Assembly (NCBI GenBank): GCA_044464485.1
Contig: JBIQLG010000001.1
Location: 299,100-363,099, forward strand
Length of the DNA stretch: 64,000 nt
DNA from: Terrimesophilobacter sp044464485
GTDB taxonomy: Bacteria > Actinomycetota > Actinomycetes > Actinomycetales > Microbacteriaceae
Reading direction: 5' to 3'
Position 1 is the first letter of the stretch, and every line of letters begins with the position of its first letter. Below are positions 1-8,856 of this stretch, piece after piece. A model generated the notes under the pieces. That model was not told where the DNA came from. It did no database searches and was given only the letters and a program-made list of their open reading frames with translations. Position numbers and translations under genes: made by a program.

Positions 1-1575
1 CTGGATCGATACGCCATCAATCCCGTCAATGGGGAGAGGGTTCCCATCTGGGCGGCAGATTATGTTCTCGCCGACTACGGGCACGGTGCCATCATGGCGG
101 TACCCGCCCACGACCAGCGCGACCTGGATTTCGCTCTGGCATTCGGCTTGCCCGTGCGCGTGGTCGTGGACACGAGCTCGCGCGATTCAGACGCCGTCAG
201 TGAGTCCACGGTCGCTGGCGAGCACGACCCGGTCGAAAGCGGCCAGGCGCTCTTCGGTGACGGCACGCTCATCAATTCGGGTCCGCTCAATGGTCTGAGC
301 AAGAGTGATGCAATTGACCGCATGATCGAGATTCTTTCCGAAGCGGGCACGGGAAGGCCGGCGCGCAACTTTCGCCTGCGCGACTGGTTGATATCGCGCC
401 AGCGCTACTGGGGAACGCCCATTCCGATCATTCACGGTCACGACGGCGAGCTCATTCCGGTTCCCGCCGATCAGCTTCCTCTGGAGTTGCCGACATCGGA
501 GGGACTCGATCTCACGCCGAAGGGGACCTCTCCCCTCGGCGGCGACGAAGAATGGATGTCGGTCGCGAATCCGATTGACGGCACTCCCGCGCGTCGGGAC
601 CCGGACACCATGGACACGTTCGTCGATAGTTCATGGTATTTTCTGCGATTCCTCAATCCGCACGATGCGACGCGCGCTTTCGATCCCGAGGAGGTGGCGA
701 AGTGGGCTCCGGTTGATCAGTACGTCGGCGGTGTCGAGCACGCCATCCTGCATTTGTTATACGCGCGTTTCATTACCAAAGTGCTCTACGACCTCGGGTA
801 CGTCACGTTCACAGAGCCATTCAGCGCGCTGCTGAATCAGGGAATGGTGCTCTCCGGCGGCTCCAAGATGAGCAAGCGGTCCGGAGGAGTGAGTTTCAGC
901 GGCGAAGTTGCCGAGCACGGCGTCGACAGCATCCGGCTCACTCTCGCCTTTGCCGGTCCGCCGGAAGACGCCATCAACTGGGAGGATCTTTCGCCCGCGG
1001 CGTCGGCGCGATTCCTTGCGCGCGCGTGGCGACTGGCTACGGATGTGTCGAGTGCTCCGGGAACGGCACCGGATGACGGCGATGTGAGTTTGCGCAAGCA
1101 CACGCATCGCTTCCTCGCCGATACGCCCGCACTCGCGGAGTCTCTGAAGTTCAATGTCGTGATTGCCAGAATCATGGACCTCGTGAATGTAACGCGCAAA
1201 GCGATCGACAGCGGGTCCGGCCCGGCAGACGGCGCCGTGCGCGAGGCCGTGGAAGTCATCACGATTGCGCTCAGTCTTTTTGCCCCGTACACGGCGGAAG
1301 AAATGTGGGAAAAGCTGGGGTATGAGCCGACGGTCGCGTTTGCCGGTTGGCGGAAGCCGGAACCGGATCTTCTCATCCAGGAGTCGGTGACATGCGTCGT
1401 GCAGGTTGATGGCAAGCTTCGCGACCGGCTCGACGTCAGCCCGGATGCCACGGAAGAAGAGCTTGAGGCGGCAGCGCGTGCGCTTCCCTCGGTCGGCAGA
1501 GCGGTCGGGGATGCGGAAATAGCGAGGGTGATAGTACGCGCCCCGCGCCTGGTGAACGTCGTCACGCGACACTGA
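1..1575 (+). CDS. leuS: Leucyl-tRNA synthetase, C-terminal part (5' truncated by window edge)
   Basis: Class I aminoacyl-tRNA synthetase charging tRNA-Leu in the cytoplasm. The reading frame is open from base 1, so only about 524 codons of an enzyme usually near 830-860 residues are present. The visible part starts in the inserted editing domain (GHGAIMAVPAHDQRD at about residues 28-42 of the fragment), returns to the catalytic fold at LISRQRYWGTPIP, and carries the class I signature KMSKR at 865-879. It then continues into the anticodon-binding and C-terminal domains and ends at a TGA at 1573-1575. The identification is secure; the start lies outside the window. Confidence 0.97.
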   Translation: MDRYAINPVNGERVPIWAADYVLADYGHGAIMAVPAHDQRDLDFALAFGLPVRVVVDTSSRDSDAVSESTVAGEHDPVESGQALFGDGTLINSGPLNGLSKSDAIDRMIEILSEAGTGRPARNFRLRDWLISRQRYWGTPIPIIHGHDGELIPVPADQLPLELPTSEGLDLTPKGTSPLGGDEEWMSVANPIDGTPARRDPDTMDTFVDSSWYFLRFLNPHDATRAFDPEEVAKWAPVDQYVGGVEHAILHLLYARFITKVLYDLGYVTFTEPFSALLNQGMVLSGGSKMSKRSGGVSFSGEVAEHGVDSIRLTLAFAGPPEDAINWEDLSPAASARFLARAWRLATDVSSAPGTAPDDGDVSLRKHTHRFLADTPALAESLKFNVVIARIMDLVNVTRKAIDSGSGPADGAVREAVEVITIALSLFAPYTAEEMWEKLGYEPTVAFAGWRKPEPDLLIQESVTCVVQVDGKLRDRLDVSPDATEEELEAAARALPSVGRAVGDAEIARVIVRAPRLVNVVTRH

Positions 1576-1576
1576 G

Positions 1577-1646
1577 TCGTCCCCACAAGCAACCCGTCCC
1601 TCACAGGCAACTCGTCCCCACAAGCAACTCGTCCCTCACAGGCAAC
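1577..1646. repeat. Two 35-bp tandem repeats built from 17/18-bp subunits
   Basis: Two adjacent 35-bp units (1577-1611 and 1612-1646) differ by one base (CAACCCG against CAACTCG). Each unit contains two related subunits, CGTCCCCACAAGCAACY (17) and CGTCCCTCACAGGCAACT (18), so there are four degenerate copies in total. They lie directly behind the leuS stop codon and upstream of comEA. No hairpin or coding role is evident. Confidence 0.85.
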
Positions 1647-1706
1647 TCGCTCCAAAAAAAGACACTGCGTCGGAGTGCGCTGCGAACCGATGGGCGCTGC
1701 ACCTTC

Positions 1707-1718
1707 TAGCGTCGCATC
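1707..1718 (+). promoter_or_regulatory. Probable -10 box of a leaderless comEA transcript
   Basis: TAGCGT at 1707-1712 fits the actinobacterial TANNNT -10 pattern and is separated by six bases from the comEA ATG at 1719, the distance at which transcription would begin at the start codon. There is no Shine-Dalgarno sequence in between. Confidence 0.5.
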
Positions 1719-2336
1719 ATGCAGCCTGCGGATCCGCTTTCCGCTTCTCGAGCGTCCCGCTTCCGGGTTGGGCTCGGTGCGGCAGTCGTCCTGGTGCTTG
1801 TGGGCGTTGGCGTCACCGTTTTCGTGGCGGCGATAGGAAGCGCGGGCGGAAACACGGTGGCCATCCCGCGTCCTTCCGCATCCTCCAGTCCCGCGCATGG
1901 TCGCATGGGGTCGGAACTCTATGTTCACGTGCTCGGCGCCGTCCGCAAGCCCGGGCTGTATCGGCTTCGAGACGGTGACCGGGCAATCGACGCAATAGCA
2001 CGCGCGGGCGGGTACACCACTGACGCGGATACGAGCGCGGTGAATCTGGCTCGATTTCTTTCCGATGGGGAGCAGATTTCCATCCCGACACGCAGTGAAT
2101 CCGCGAGCGGCAGTACCGGCAATCCGGCGGGCTCCGTTGCGGGTGGCAAGGTAAACCTCAACTCGGCAGACAGTGCGGAGCTGGAGACTCTGCCGCGCGT
2201 GGGGCCCGCGCTGGCCGCGCGGATTCTTGCGTGGAGAGCCGCTCACGGACGATTCACCGCAATCGAGGATCTCATGAGCGTGTCAGGGATCGGCGAAAAA
2301 ACGTTTGCGGGTCTGAAAGATCGTGTCACCATCTGA
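1719..2336 (+). CDS. comEA: ComEA-like competence DNA-binding protein
   Basis: Membrane-anchored DNA receptor of the natural transformation machinery; the family binds incoming double-stranded DNA and passes it to the ComEC channel. The 205-residue protein has a basic N-terminus, one membrane helix at about residues 22-42 (VVLVLVGVGVTVFVAA), an SLBB-type domain at about 67-125 and a C-terminal pair of helix-hairpin-helix motifs (LPRVGPALAARIL, and VSGIGEKTFAGL close to the end). The stop overlaps the comEC start by one base (TGATG), indicating translational coupling. comEA-comEC-holA is a common order in Actinobacteria. Whether the organism is transformable cannot be told from this window. 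Confidence 0.93.
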   Translation: MQPADPLSASRASRFRVGLGAAVVLVLVGVGVTVFVAAIGSAGGNTVAIPRPSASSSPAHGRMGSELYVHVLGAVRKPGLYRLRDGDRAIDAIARAGGYTTDADTSAVNLARFLSDGEQISIPTRSESASGSTGNPAGSVAGGKVNLNSADSAELETLPRVGPALAARILAWRAAHGRFTAIEDLMSVSGIGEKTFAGLKDRVTI

Positions 2337-4669
2337 TGACGGATGCCCGGCTCGTTCTCCCGGCCGCGGTGGGCGGCGTTTCCGTGGGAATCATGATCGG
2401 GTTTCCCGATGCGCTCGGCGCGACCGTCATCGGGGCGTGGCTGTGCACTGGTGCCGCCATCCTGACAGCAGTTGCCGTCCGCAAGGCACGAAGGGTCACA
2501 GCGACGATGGCGGTCACGGGCGTCGTGGCTGCGTTGCTGTTGAGCAGCGCTGCAGTTCATTCGGATGCTCGGCGACCGGCGCTCCTCGTGGACGCCGCAA
2601 CGAGCGCTCGCTTCGTCACCGTGACGGCCACCGTGAGCACCGAGGTTCATGGCGGGCCATCCGGGCGGTCATCCGAATCCCGCACCCCGGTCGTCATTAC
2701 CGACGCCACGGTGGGCAACCGCAGCGTGCACGGTCTCGGTATTCCGGCAATGGTGCTGGGCACCATTCCACCGTGCGGAAGCGGCGCCCGAATCACTGCG
2801 TCAGGGACGCTCGCGGGCACGGAGACCGGCGATCGCGCCGCATTCCTGGTATTTGTGCGCGGCCACGCGAAGATCCGAACCCCCGCTCCATGGTTTTTGG
2901 CATGGTCGACGTCGCTCCGTTCCGCATTTCGGGATTCTGCGTCGAAGCTGCCCCGTGACGGTGGATCGTTGCTGCCCGGCCTTTCTATAGGAGACACAAG
3001 CGCGGTGGGCGATTCTCTGCAGCAGGCGATGATCGCCACGTCTCTCAGTCATCTCACCGCGGTGTCGGGGGCAAACTGCGCGGTGGTGGTCGGCCTCGTC
3101 ATGCTTCTCGGCGGCGCGGCCGGCGCGTCGCGTCGGCTGCGTATTTTTCTGGCTCTGGTCGTACTGGTCGGGTTTGTCATTCTCGTCACACCCGATGCCA
3201 GCGTCCTGCGCGCGGCGGTCATGGCGTCGCTCGTATTGTTTTCGCTTGCGCGGGGACAGCCTTCGCAAGGTGTCCCGGTTCTGTGCCTCGCCGTGATCGT
3301 GCTGCTGTGCCTGGACCCGTGGCTCTCACGGAACATCGGGTTCGTACTTTCCGTTCTGGCAACCGCGGGGCTTATGGTCCTCTCGGGTCCGCTGTCCGGC
3401 TGGCTTTCGCGATGGTTGCCCGCACCGCTGTCCATTGTGATCTCTGTGCCGCTGGCAGCTCAAGTGGCATGTCAGCCGGTTCTTCTTCTCCTCACCCCGT
3501 CGATACCGGTCTACGGGATTCTCGCAAATATTCTGGCTGAGCCCGCGGCACCGCTCGCAACCGTCCTCGGGCTGCTGGGTTGCATCCTGAACCCTTTCAT
3601 CCCCGCGCTCGGGCACACCATTATTGCGGTTGCATGGTTGCCGTCCTCGTGGATTGCCGCGGTCGCGCGCTTTCTTGCGTCGGCTCCTGGTGCACAGGCA
3701 CCGTGGGTCCCCGGTGCGTTCGGAGCGCTGCTTCTCGCCGCGCTCACCGCGGCCACCCTGTATGCGGCGCTGGGGCGCCATCCCCGGCTCAAGCGAATTT
3801 CTCTCGCGCTGCTCCTGCTGGGGACGACGGGCTACGCGGGTGCTGCTGCCGGGGTTGCTCTGGCGCACGCGCACTCTGTTCCCGCGACGTGGCAGATCGC
3901 GGCATGCGACATCGGCCAGGGCGACGCCGTGCTCGTTCGCAGCAGGGGAGAGGTTGCGCTGATTGATACCGGCCCCGACCCCGACCTGCTGGCGAAGTGC
4001 CTTGATGAACTCGGTATCGCGAAAATCCACTTGCTGATTCTGAGCCACTATGACCTCGATCACGTTGGCGGCACCGCGGCTGTTCTGGGAAAAGTCGAAC
4101 GGGCAATGGTCGGCCCCGTGTCGGATCCGAGCGATCTGGAGCTTCGCGAATCTCTGAAGAACTCGGGTGCTGCAGTCTCGGAGGTTGCTCGAGGAGAGCA
4201 CGGTTCGCTCGGCGAGCTCACTTGGGCGGTGTTGTGGCCGCCCTCTCGCCCGGGTCTTGTTGAACCGGGAAATGCGGCAAGCGTGACGGTCCGTTTCGAG
4301 GGCAACGGCGAGTGCGCGGAGTGCCTCAGCTCGCTGTTTCTCGGCGATCTGGGGCAGGAGTCGCAATTGCGGATGCTGGGTGCGGCTCATCCGGCGCCCG
4401 TGGATGTCGTCAAGGTGGCGCATCACGGTTCCGCCGATCAGGCCAAGGAATTGTACGAGAGAGTTCACGCCAGGGTGGGCATCATCAGCGACGGAGTCGG
4501 CAACCGATACGGTCACCCCACCGACACGCTTCTGAGAATCCTTTCCGCAGCGGGAACCACGATCACGCGCACCGACCTGGAGGGCATGATTCTCATCTCG
4601 TCGATGGACAGTGGCGGACTAACGGTCTGGACAGAGCACCCGCCGGCTCGTGACGTCGGCGCACATTAG
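2336..4669 (+). CDS. comEC: ComEC/Rec2-family DNA uptake channel protein
   Basis: Polytopic inner-membrane protein forming the channel for single-stranded DNA during transformation. The ATG at 2336 overlaps the comEA stop, giving 777 residues; a longer frame exists from 2231 but would run back through the comEA HhH domain and is less likely. An N-terminal hydrophobic region is followed by a soluble part, the competence domain with many membrane helices (LSHLTAVSGANCAVVVGL at about residues 236-253), and a C-terminal metallo-beta-lactamase fold with the metal motif SHYDLDHVGG (about 570-579) and AHHGSADQ. The complete, uninterrupted frame suggests it is functional. Confidence 0.95.
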   Translation: MTDARLVLPAAVGGVSVGIMIGFPDALGATVIGAWLCTGAAILTAVAVRKARRVTATMAVTGVVAALLLSSAAVHSDARRPALLVDAATSARFVTVTATVSTEVHGGPSGRSSESRTPVVITDATVGNRSVHGLGIPAMVLGTIPPCGSGARITASGTLAGTETGDRAAFLVFVRGHAKIRTPAPWFLAWSTSLRSAFRDSASKLPRDGGSLLPGLSIGDTSAVGDSLQQAMIATSLSHLTAVSGANCAVVVGLVMLLGGAAGASRRLRIFLALVVLVGFVILVTPDASVLRAAVMASLVLFSLARGQPSQGVPVLCLAVIVLLCLDPWLSRNIGFVLSVLATAGLMVLSGPLSGWLSRWLPAPLSIVISVPLAAQVACQPVLLLLTPSIPVYGILANILAEPAAPLATVLGLLGCILNPFIPALGHTIIAVAWLPSSWIAAVARFLASAPGAQAPWVPGAFGALLLAALTAATLYAALGRHPRLKRISLALLLLGTTGYAGAAAGVALAHAHSVPATWQIAACDIGQGDAVLVRSRGEVALIDTGPDPDLLAKCLDELGIAKIHLLILSHYDLDHVGGTAAVLGKVERAMVGPVSDPSDLELRESLKNSGAAVSEVARGEHGSLGELTWAVLWPPSRPGLVEPGNAASVTVRFEGNGECAECLSSLFLGDLGQESQLRMLGAAHPAPVDVVKVAHHGSADQAKELYERVHARVGIISDGVGNRYGHPTDTLLRILSAAGTTITRTDLEGMILISSMDSGGLTVWTEHPPARDVGAH

Positions 4670-4678
4670 GCTGGGTCA
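4667..4678 (+). promoter_or_regulatory. Probable -10 box of a leaderless holA transcript
   Basis: TAGGCT at 4667-4672 overlaps the end of comEC (stop TAG at 4667-4669) and is followed by a six-base spacer and the holA ATG at 4679. No ribosome binding site separates them. Confidence 0.5.
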
Positions 4679-5683
4679 ATGGCAGCTTCGCGGTCCGAAA
4701 TCCCTCAGCTGACGTGGGATAAGGTGCGGCCGGCACCCGTCATTCTGGTGTCCGGACCCGAGAATTTTCTCGCCGATCGTGCAATTTCACTGCTGCGCGA
4801 CATTCTGCGCACGGAAGACCCGAGCCTGGAAGTCAGCGATATGGATGCCGACGCGTACATGCCAGGAGAGCTTGCCACCCGCGCGAGCCCCTCGCTATTC
4901 GGCGAGCCGAGATATGTGAGGGTGAGCGGAGTCGAAAAGTGCACGGATGCCTTCATCACGGAGGCGCTCGCCTATCTTCAGTCGCCCGCCTCCGATTGTT
5001 ACCTCGTTCTCCGTCACTCTGGCGGTGTGCGCGGCAAAAAGCTTCTCGATGCGATTCGAGGCGGTCTCGGCGGTGGAATCGAAATTACCTGCGCGGAGCT
5101 CAAGAGAGACGCGGATCGCACTGGTTTCGTCCTAGCCGAGTTTCGCACTGCCCATCGAAAGATCACGGCGGGGGCCGTGCGTGCGCTCAATGCAGCTTTT
5201 GCGGACGACATTGCTGAGCTCGCAGCCGCGTGCCGTCAATTGCTCGCCGACTCCTCCGAGGAGATCACGGAATCGATTGTCGAGAAATATTATGCCGGCC
5301 GGGTGGAGACCAACGCGTTCCGGGTTGCCGATGCCGCCATCGCCGGCCAGCACGGTGAGGCGCTCGTTCTCCTGCGGCATGCGCTAGCGTCCGGGGCGGA
5401 TCCGGTTCCGATCGTCGCTGCGTTTGCGAGCAAGCTTCGAACCATGGCGAAGGTATCCGGGGCGAGGGGAGGCGCCGGGCAGCTCGCCAGCCAGTTCGGA
5501 CTGGCACCGTGGCAGGTCGAGAGGGCACGGCGCGACCTGCAAGGCTGGACGGAGGACGGGCTCGCACGCGGTATCACGGTTCTGGCGGAGACGGATGCTC
5601 ACGTGAAGGGCGAAGCGCGCGATCCCGTGTTCGCGCTGGAACGCATGGTGAACATTGTGAGCGCTCGGGGTGTGCGGCCCTGA
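4679..5683 (+). CDS. holA: DNA polymerase III delta subunit (clamp-loader subunit)
   Basis: Clamp-loader subunit that opens the beta sliding clamp during replication. At 334 residues it has the normal family length. It begins with an AAA-like domain lacking a Walker A motif (VILVSGPENFLADRAI, about residues 19-34), as expected for delta. The C-terminal collar helices end in a region typical of the family (AETDAHVKGEARDPVFALERMV). The ATG is set nine bases after the comEC stop, and its -10 box overlaps that stop. It faces rpsT convergently, a common actinobacterial arrangement. Confidence 0.95.
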   Translation: MAASRSEIPQLTWDKVRPAPVILVSGPENFLADRAISLLRDILRTEDPSLEVSDMDADAYMPGELATRASPSLFGEPRYVRVSGVEKCTDAFITEALAYLQSPASDCYLVLRHSGGVRGKKLLDAIRGGLGGGIEITCAELKRDADRTGFVLAEFRTAHRKITAGAVRALNAAFADDIAELAAACRQLLADSSEEITESIVEKYYAGRVETNAFRVADAAIAGQHGEALVLLRHALASGADPVPIVAAFASKLRTMAKVSGARGGAGQLASQFGLAPWQVERARRDLQGWTEDGLARGITVLAETDAHVKGEARDPVFALERMVNIVSARGVRP

Positions 5684-5735
5684 ATCAACTCGTCCACATC
5701 GCCGGCGCGCTGAGCCAGCGGCGCTGATCGGGAAG

Positions 5736-5769
5736 CGAAAAACGCTCCGGCCGTGACGGCCGAAGCGTT
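5736..5769 (-). terminator. Rho-independent terminator of rpsT
   Basis: A 12-bp stem (AACGCTCCGGCC at 5741-5752 pairing with GGCCGAAGCGTT at 5758-5769, one G-U pair in the minus-strand RNA) is followed on the minus strand by a T-run (GTTTTTCGC). It lies 43 bases beyond the rpsT stop and may also limit read-through from holA. Confidence 0.85.
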
Positions 5770-5812
5770 ATCGGTGGGAGCAGCCGAAAACCGAACCGCT
5801 CGACGGGGAACC

Positions 5813-6076
5813 CTACTTGAGTGCCGCTACCTGCTTGGCGATCGACGACTTGCGGTTCGCCGCCTGATTCTTGTGCAGGACACCCTTGCTTGCGGCCTTG
5901 TCGAGTTTGCGCGTGGCCACGACGAGCGAGGCGGTTGCGGCCTTCTTGTCGCCGGCGCTGATGGCTTCGCGGGTCGCGCGAATAGCGGTCTTGACCTCGC
6001 TCTTTACAGCCTTGTTGCGCTCGGTCGCCTTGCGGTTGGTGCCGATGCGCTTGATTTGCGACTTGATATTTGCCAC
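5813..6076 (-). CDS. rpsT: 30S ribosomal protein S20
   Basis: Small-subunit protein binding 16S rRNA. The 87-residue product begins at a GTG (6074-6076) giving VANIKSQIKRIGTNRKATER, the standard S20 N-terminus; the open frame continues 13 codons upstream but that part is not S20-like. It is very rich in Lys, Arg and Ala, as expected. A strong terminator follows. The upstream gap to lepA holds the divergent promoters. Confidence 0.97.
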   Translation of the reverse strand: MANIKSQIKRIGTNRKATERNKAVKSEVKTAIRATREAISAGDKKAATASLVVATRKLDKAASKGVLHKNQAANRKSSIAKQVAALK

Positions 6077-6263
6077 GGGGAACCTTTTCGTTGTTGTCGA
6101 GCAGTCTGAAGTCACGGCCGTTCGGCCGGGAGAGTCGATGTGGCAAGCGAATCACCGCACATCCCCACGGATCGCGTACGCACGCCAACAGGTAACTTTA
6201 TCAGACGCATGGACTTCAGGCGAATGGTTTGCTGCCGCGCGAATTCGACGAACAGGTCAGTCA

Positions 6264-6308
6264 TGGGAGAATTGTGTGGTCTTCGTAAACCATGATCCAC
6301 AAATCCCA
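6264..6308. promoter_or_regulatory. Imperfect inverted repeat upstream of lepA
   Basis: TGGGA-GA-ATTGTGTGG (6264-6279) can pair imperfectly with CCACAAATCCCA (6297-6308), just before the lepA ribosome binding site. It lies in the 249-bp divergent gap between rpsT and lepA. It could be an operator or a leader hairpin; the pairing has bulges and no function is known. Confidence 0.35.
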
Positions 6309-6325
6309 TCACAACAGAGGAACGC

Positions 6326-8191
6326 GTGACACCGAAAGCACTGAAGGCGCTCGAGCCGTCGGCGACTGATCCTGCGTTCATCCGCAATTTCTGCATCATC
6401 GCGCACATCGACCATGGCAAGTCGACACTTGCTGACCGCATGCTGCAGATCACGGGCGTCGTGAGCGACCGCGATATGCGCGCGCAATATCTCGATCGAA
6501 TGGACATCGAGCGTGAGCGCGGCATCACGATCAAGAGTCAGGCCGTACGGATGCCGTGGGCGGGTGTCGGCGACGACGGTAAGTCTCAGACCTTCGCGCT
6601 GAACATGATCGACACGCCTGGCCACGTTGACTTTACGTATGAAGTGTCGCGAAGCCTTGCCGCGTGCGAGGGTGCCATCCTGCTGGTGGATGCCGCCCAG
6701 GGCATCGAGGCACAGACGTTGGCAAACCTTTATCTCGCTCTCGGCAACGATCTGGAAATCATTCCTGTGCTGAACAAGATCGATCTTCCTGCGGCCGACC
6801 CGGAGAAGTACGCTGCCGAATTGGCGGGACTGCTGGGGGGAAGCCCGGACGACGTTCTTCGCGTGAGCGGTAAGACCGGCCACGGCGTGGAGGCACTCCT
6901 CGACCGCGTGGTCGAGCGGATTCCTGCTCCCAAAGGGGACGCGGACGCCCCGGCGCGCGCGATGATCTTCGACTCCGTGTACGACAGCTATCGCGGAGTT
7001 GTGACGTACGTGCGGATGGTGGACGGTTCCCTGTCGCCGCGCGAGCGCATCCAGATGATGTCGACGCGGACGGTGCACGAGCTTCTCGAAATCGGCGTGA
7101 GTTCGCCGGAACCCGTGCCGACAAAGGGGCTCGGCGTGGGCGAGGTCGGTTATCTCATCACGGGAGTGAAAGACGTTCGCCAGTCGAAAGTCGGCGACAC
7201 GGTGACGACTGCCTCGAAGCCGGCCTCCAAGGCTCTCCCCGGTTACACGGAACCAAAGCCCATGGTGTTCTCCGGCTTGTATCCGATCGATGGCAGCGAC
7301 TACCCCGAACTGCGCGATGCCCTGGACAAGCTCAAGCTTTCGGATGCTGCACTGGTGTACGAGCCGGAAACCTCCGTCGCGCTCGGGTTCGGCTTTCGGT
7401 GCGGATTCCTCGGCCTGTTGCACCTCGAGATCATCACGGAGCGACTTGAACGCGAATTCGGCCTCGACATGATCACGACGGCGCCTTCCGTGATTTACGA
7501 AGTAACGAGCGATGACGGCAAAACTGTCACGGTCACGAACCCGAGCGAGTTCCCCGGCGGCAAGATTGCGAGCGTGCGGGAGCCCGTCGTCAAGGCATCC
7601 ATCCTCGCGCCCAAAGATTATGTCGGAACGATCATGGACCTGTGCCAGAGTCGACGCGGGAACATGCTCGGAATGGAATACCTCGGCGAGGATCGGGTCG
7701 AACTTCACTACACGATGCCGCTGGGCGAGATCGTCTTCGACTTTTTCGACCAGCTGAAAAGTCGCACACAGGGCTACGCGAGCCTCGATTACGAGCCGCA
7801 CGGCGAGGCAGAGGCGGATCTCGTGAAAGTGGACATTCTGCTTCAGGGCGAGCAGGTCGATGCGTTCAGCGCGATAGTGCATCGCGAAAAGGCGTACGCT
7901 TACGGCGTTCTCATGACCGGCCGACTGCGTGAACTGATTCCGCGCCAGCAGTTCGAGGTGCCGATCCAGGCGGCTATCGGCGCGCGCATCATTGCGCGGG
8001 AAAGCATCCGGGCGATGCGAAAGGATGTGCTCGCGAAGTGCTACGGCGGCGACATCACGCGCAAGCGGAAACTCCTTGAAAAGCAGAAGGAGGGCAAGAA
8101 GCGCATGAAGATGGTGGGAAGGGTCGAGGTTCCGCAGGAAGCCTTCATCGCCGCGCTGTCGGGTGACGTGGAAAAGAAGGACAAGAAGTAG
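6326..8191 (+). CDS. lepA: Elongation factor 4 (LepA), ribosome back-translocating GTPase
   Basis: Translation GTPase acting on stalled or mistranslocated ribosomes. The 621-residue protein has the G domain with P-loop HIDHGKST (about residues 28-35), switch II DTPGH and NKID, then the EF-G-like domains and the LepA-specific C-terminus (ARESIRAMRKDVLAKCYGGD, then a Lys-rich end). The GTG start at 6326 is preceded by AGAGGA at a suitable distance. The stop is followed after one base by the next gene. Confidence 0.97.
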   Translation: MTPKALKALEPSATDPAFIRNFCIIAHIDHGKSTLADRMLQITGVVSDRDMRAQYLDRMDIERERGITIKSQAVRMPWAGVGDDGKSQTFALNMIDTPGHVDFTYEVSRSLAACEGAILLVDAAQGIEAQTLANLYLALGNDLEIIPVLNKIDLPAADPEKYAAELAGLLGGSPDDVLRVSGKTGHGVEALLDRVVERIPAPKGDADAPARAMIFDSVYDSYRGVVTYVRMVDGSLSPRERIQMMSTRTVHELLEIGVSSPEPVPTKGLGVGEVGYLITGVKDVRQSKVGDTVTTASKPASKALPGYTEPKPMVFSGLYPIDGSDYPELRDALDKLKLSDAALVYEPETSVALGFGFRCGFLGLLHLEIITERLEREFGLDMITTAPSVIYEVTSDDGKTVTVTNPSEFPGGKIASVREPVVKASILAPKDYVGTIMDLCQSRRGNMLGMEYLGEDRVELHYTMPLGEIVFDFFDQLKSRTQGYASLDYEPHGEAEADLVKVDILLQGEQVDAFSAIVHREKAYAYGVLMTGRLRELIPRQQFEVPIQAAIGARIIARESIRAMRKDVLAKCYGGDITRKRKLLEKQKEGKKRMKMVGRVEVPQEAFIAALSGDVEKKDKK

Positions 8192-8192
8192 C

Positions 8193-8846
8193 GTGGCGAA
8201 GCCGGTTCTCTGGCAACAGGCTGTCACCTACGGAGCTGTCGGCGGCACGCAGGCGGCGGACCTCTTGCTCTTTCCGCCGGCGGGGTTTCGTCCGTTCGAG
8301 CGCCGGGTTCGCATCGGCCACGGGGCCGCGAGGTGGGAACACGCCTGGCAGGCAACGCTGACCTGGGGGATCCAGCGCACGAGCGGGATGCGGGTTCTCG
8401 TGCAGGACTCTCCGTCGGAGGTCACCGAAGGCACGTACACGCCGGTCGTCTTCGATGAGTACGGCGAACCCGAACCGCCCCAAGCGGTGGACGGCAACGA
8501 GGTGGTGTACGCGGCGGAAGGGATGAGCTTCGTGGCGCCGGGTGATACCGCACAACTGATCATTCCGCTCTGGCCATTTCGCATCTCCGCACCGTGCCGC
8601 GTTATTTATGTCATCGACGAACCGGCACGCAAGGGTTTTGCCTATGGCACTCTTCCCGGGCATCCGGAGAGCGGCGAGGAAGCGTTCATCGTCGAGCAGA
8701 CGGCGGATGGTTCGGTCTGGCTCACCATCCGCGCATTTTCCCGCCCTTCCGGATGGCTGTGGTGGGCGGGGTATCCGATCCTGCGCATTGCGCAATCGGT
8801 CTTCACGCGGCGCTATCTTCGCTCGCTCTCAGAACGCCTGAACTGA
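8193..8846 (+). CDS. DUF1990 family protein
   Basis: The 217-residue product (GTG start at 8193, one base after the lepA stop) matches the DUF1990 family: early VTYGAVGGTQ, then RPFERRVRIGHGAARWE and a C-terminal FTRRYLRSL. No catalytic motif or signal peptide is seen and the function is unknown. An in-frame ATG ten codons further upstream would lie inside lepA. The tight spacing lepA-DUF1990-hemW suggests a single transcript. Confidence 0.8.
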   Translation: MAKPVLWQQAVTYGAVGGTQAADLLLFPPAGFRPFERRVRIGHGAARWEHAWQATLTWGIQRTSGMRVLVQDSPSEVTEGTYTPVVFDEYGEPEPPQAVDGNEVVYAAEGMSFVAPGDTAQLIIPLWPFRISAPCRVIYVIDEPARKGFAYGTLPGHPESGEEAFIVEQTADGSVWLTIRAFSRPSGWLWWAGYPILRIAQSVFTRRYLRSLSERLN

Positions 8847-8856
8847 ACTGGCGCAC

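Noticed and set aside
757..2246. Long minus-strand frames across leuS-comEA
   Set aside because: Antisense to confidently identified genes; repeated basic composition without motifs.
2231..2335. Upstream extension of comEC
   Set aside because: Would overlap the comEA HhH domain; TGATG junction is the natural start.
6257..8227. 656-codon open frame on the minus strand over lepA
   Set aside because: Exact antisense shadow of lepA, rich in His/Arg as expected for high-GC antisense frames; no domain.
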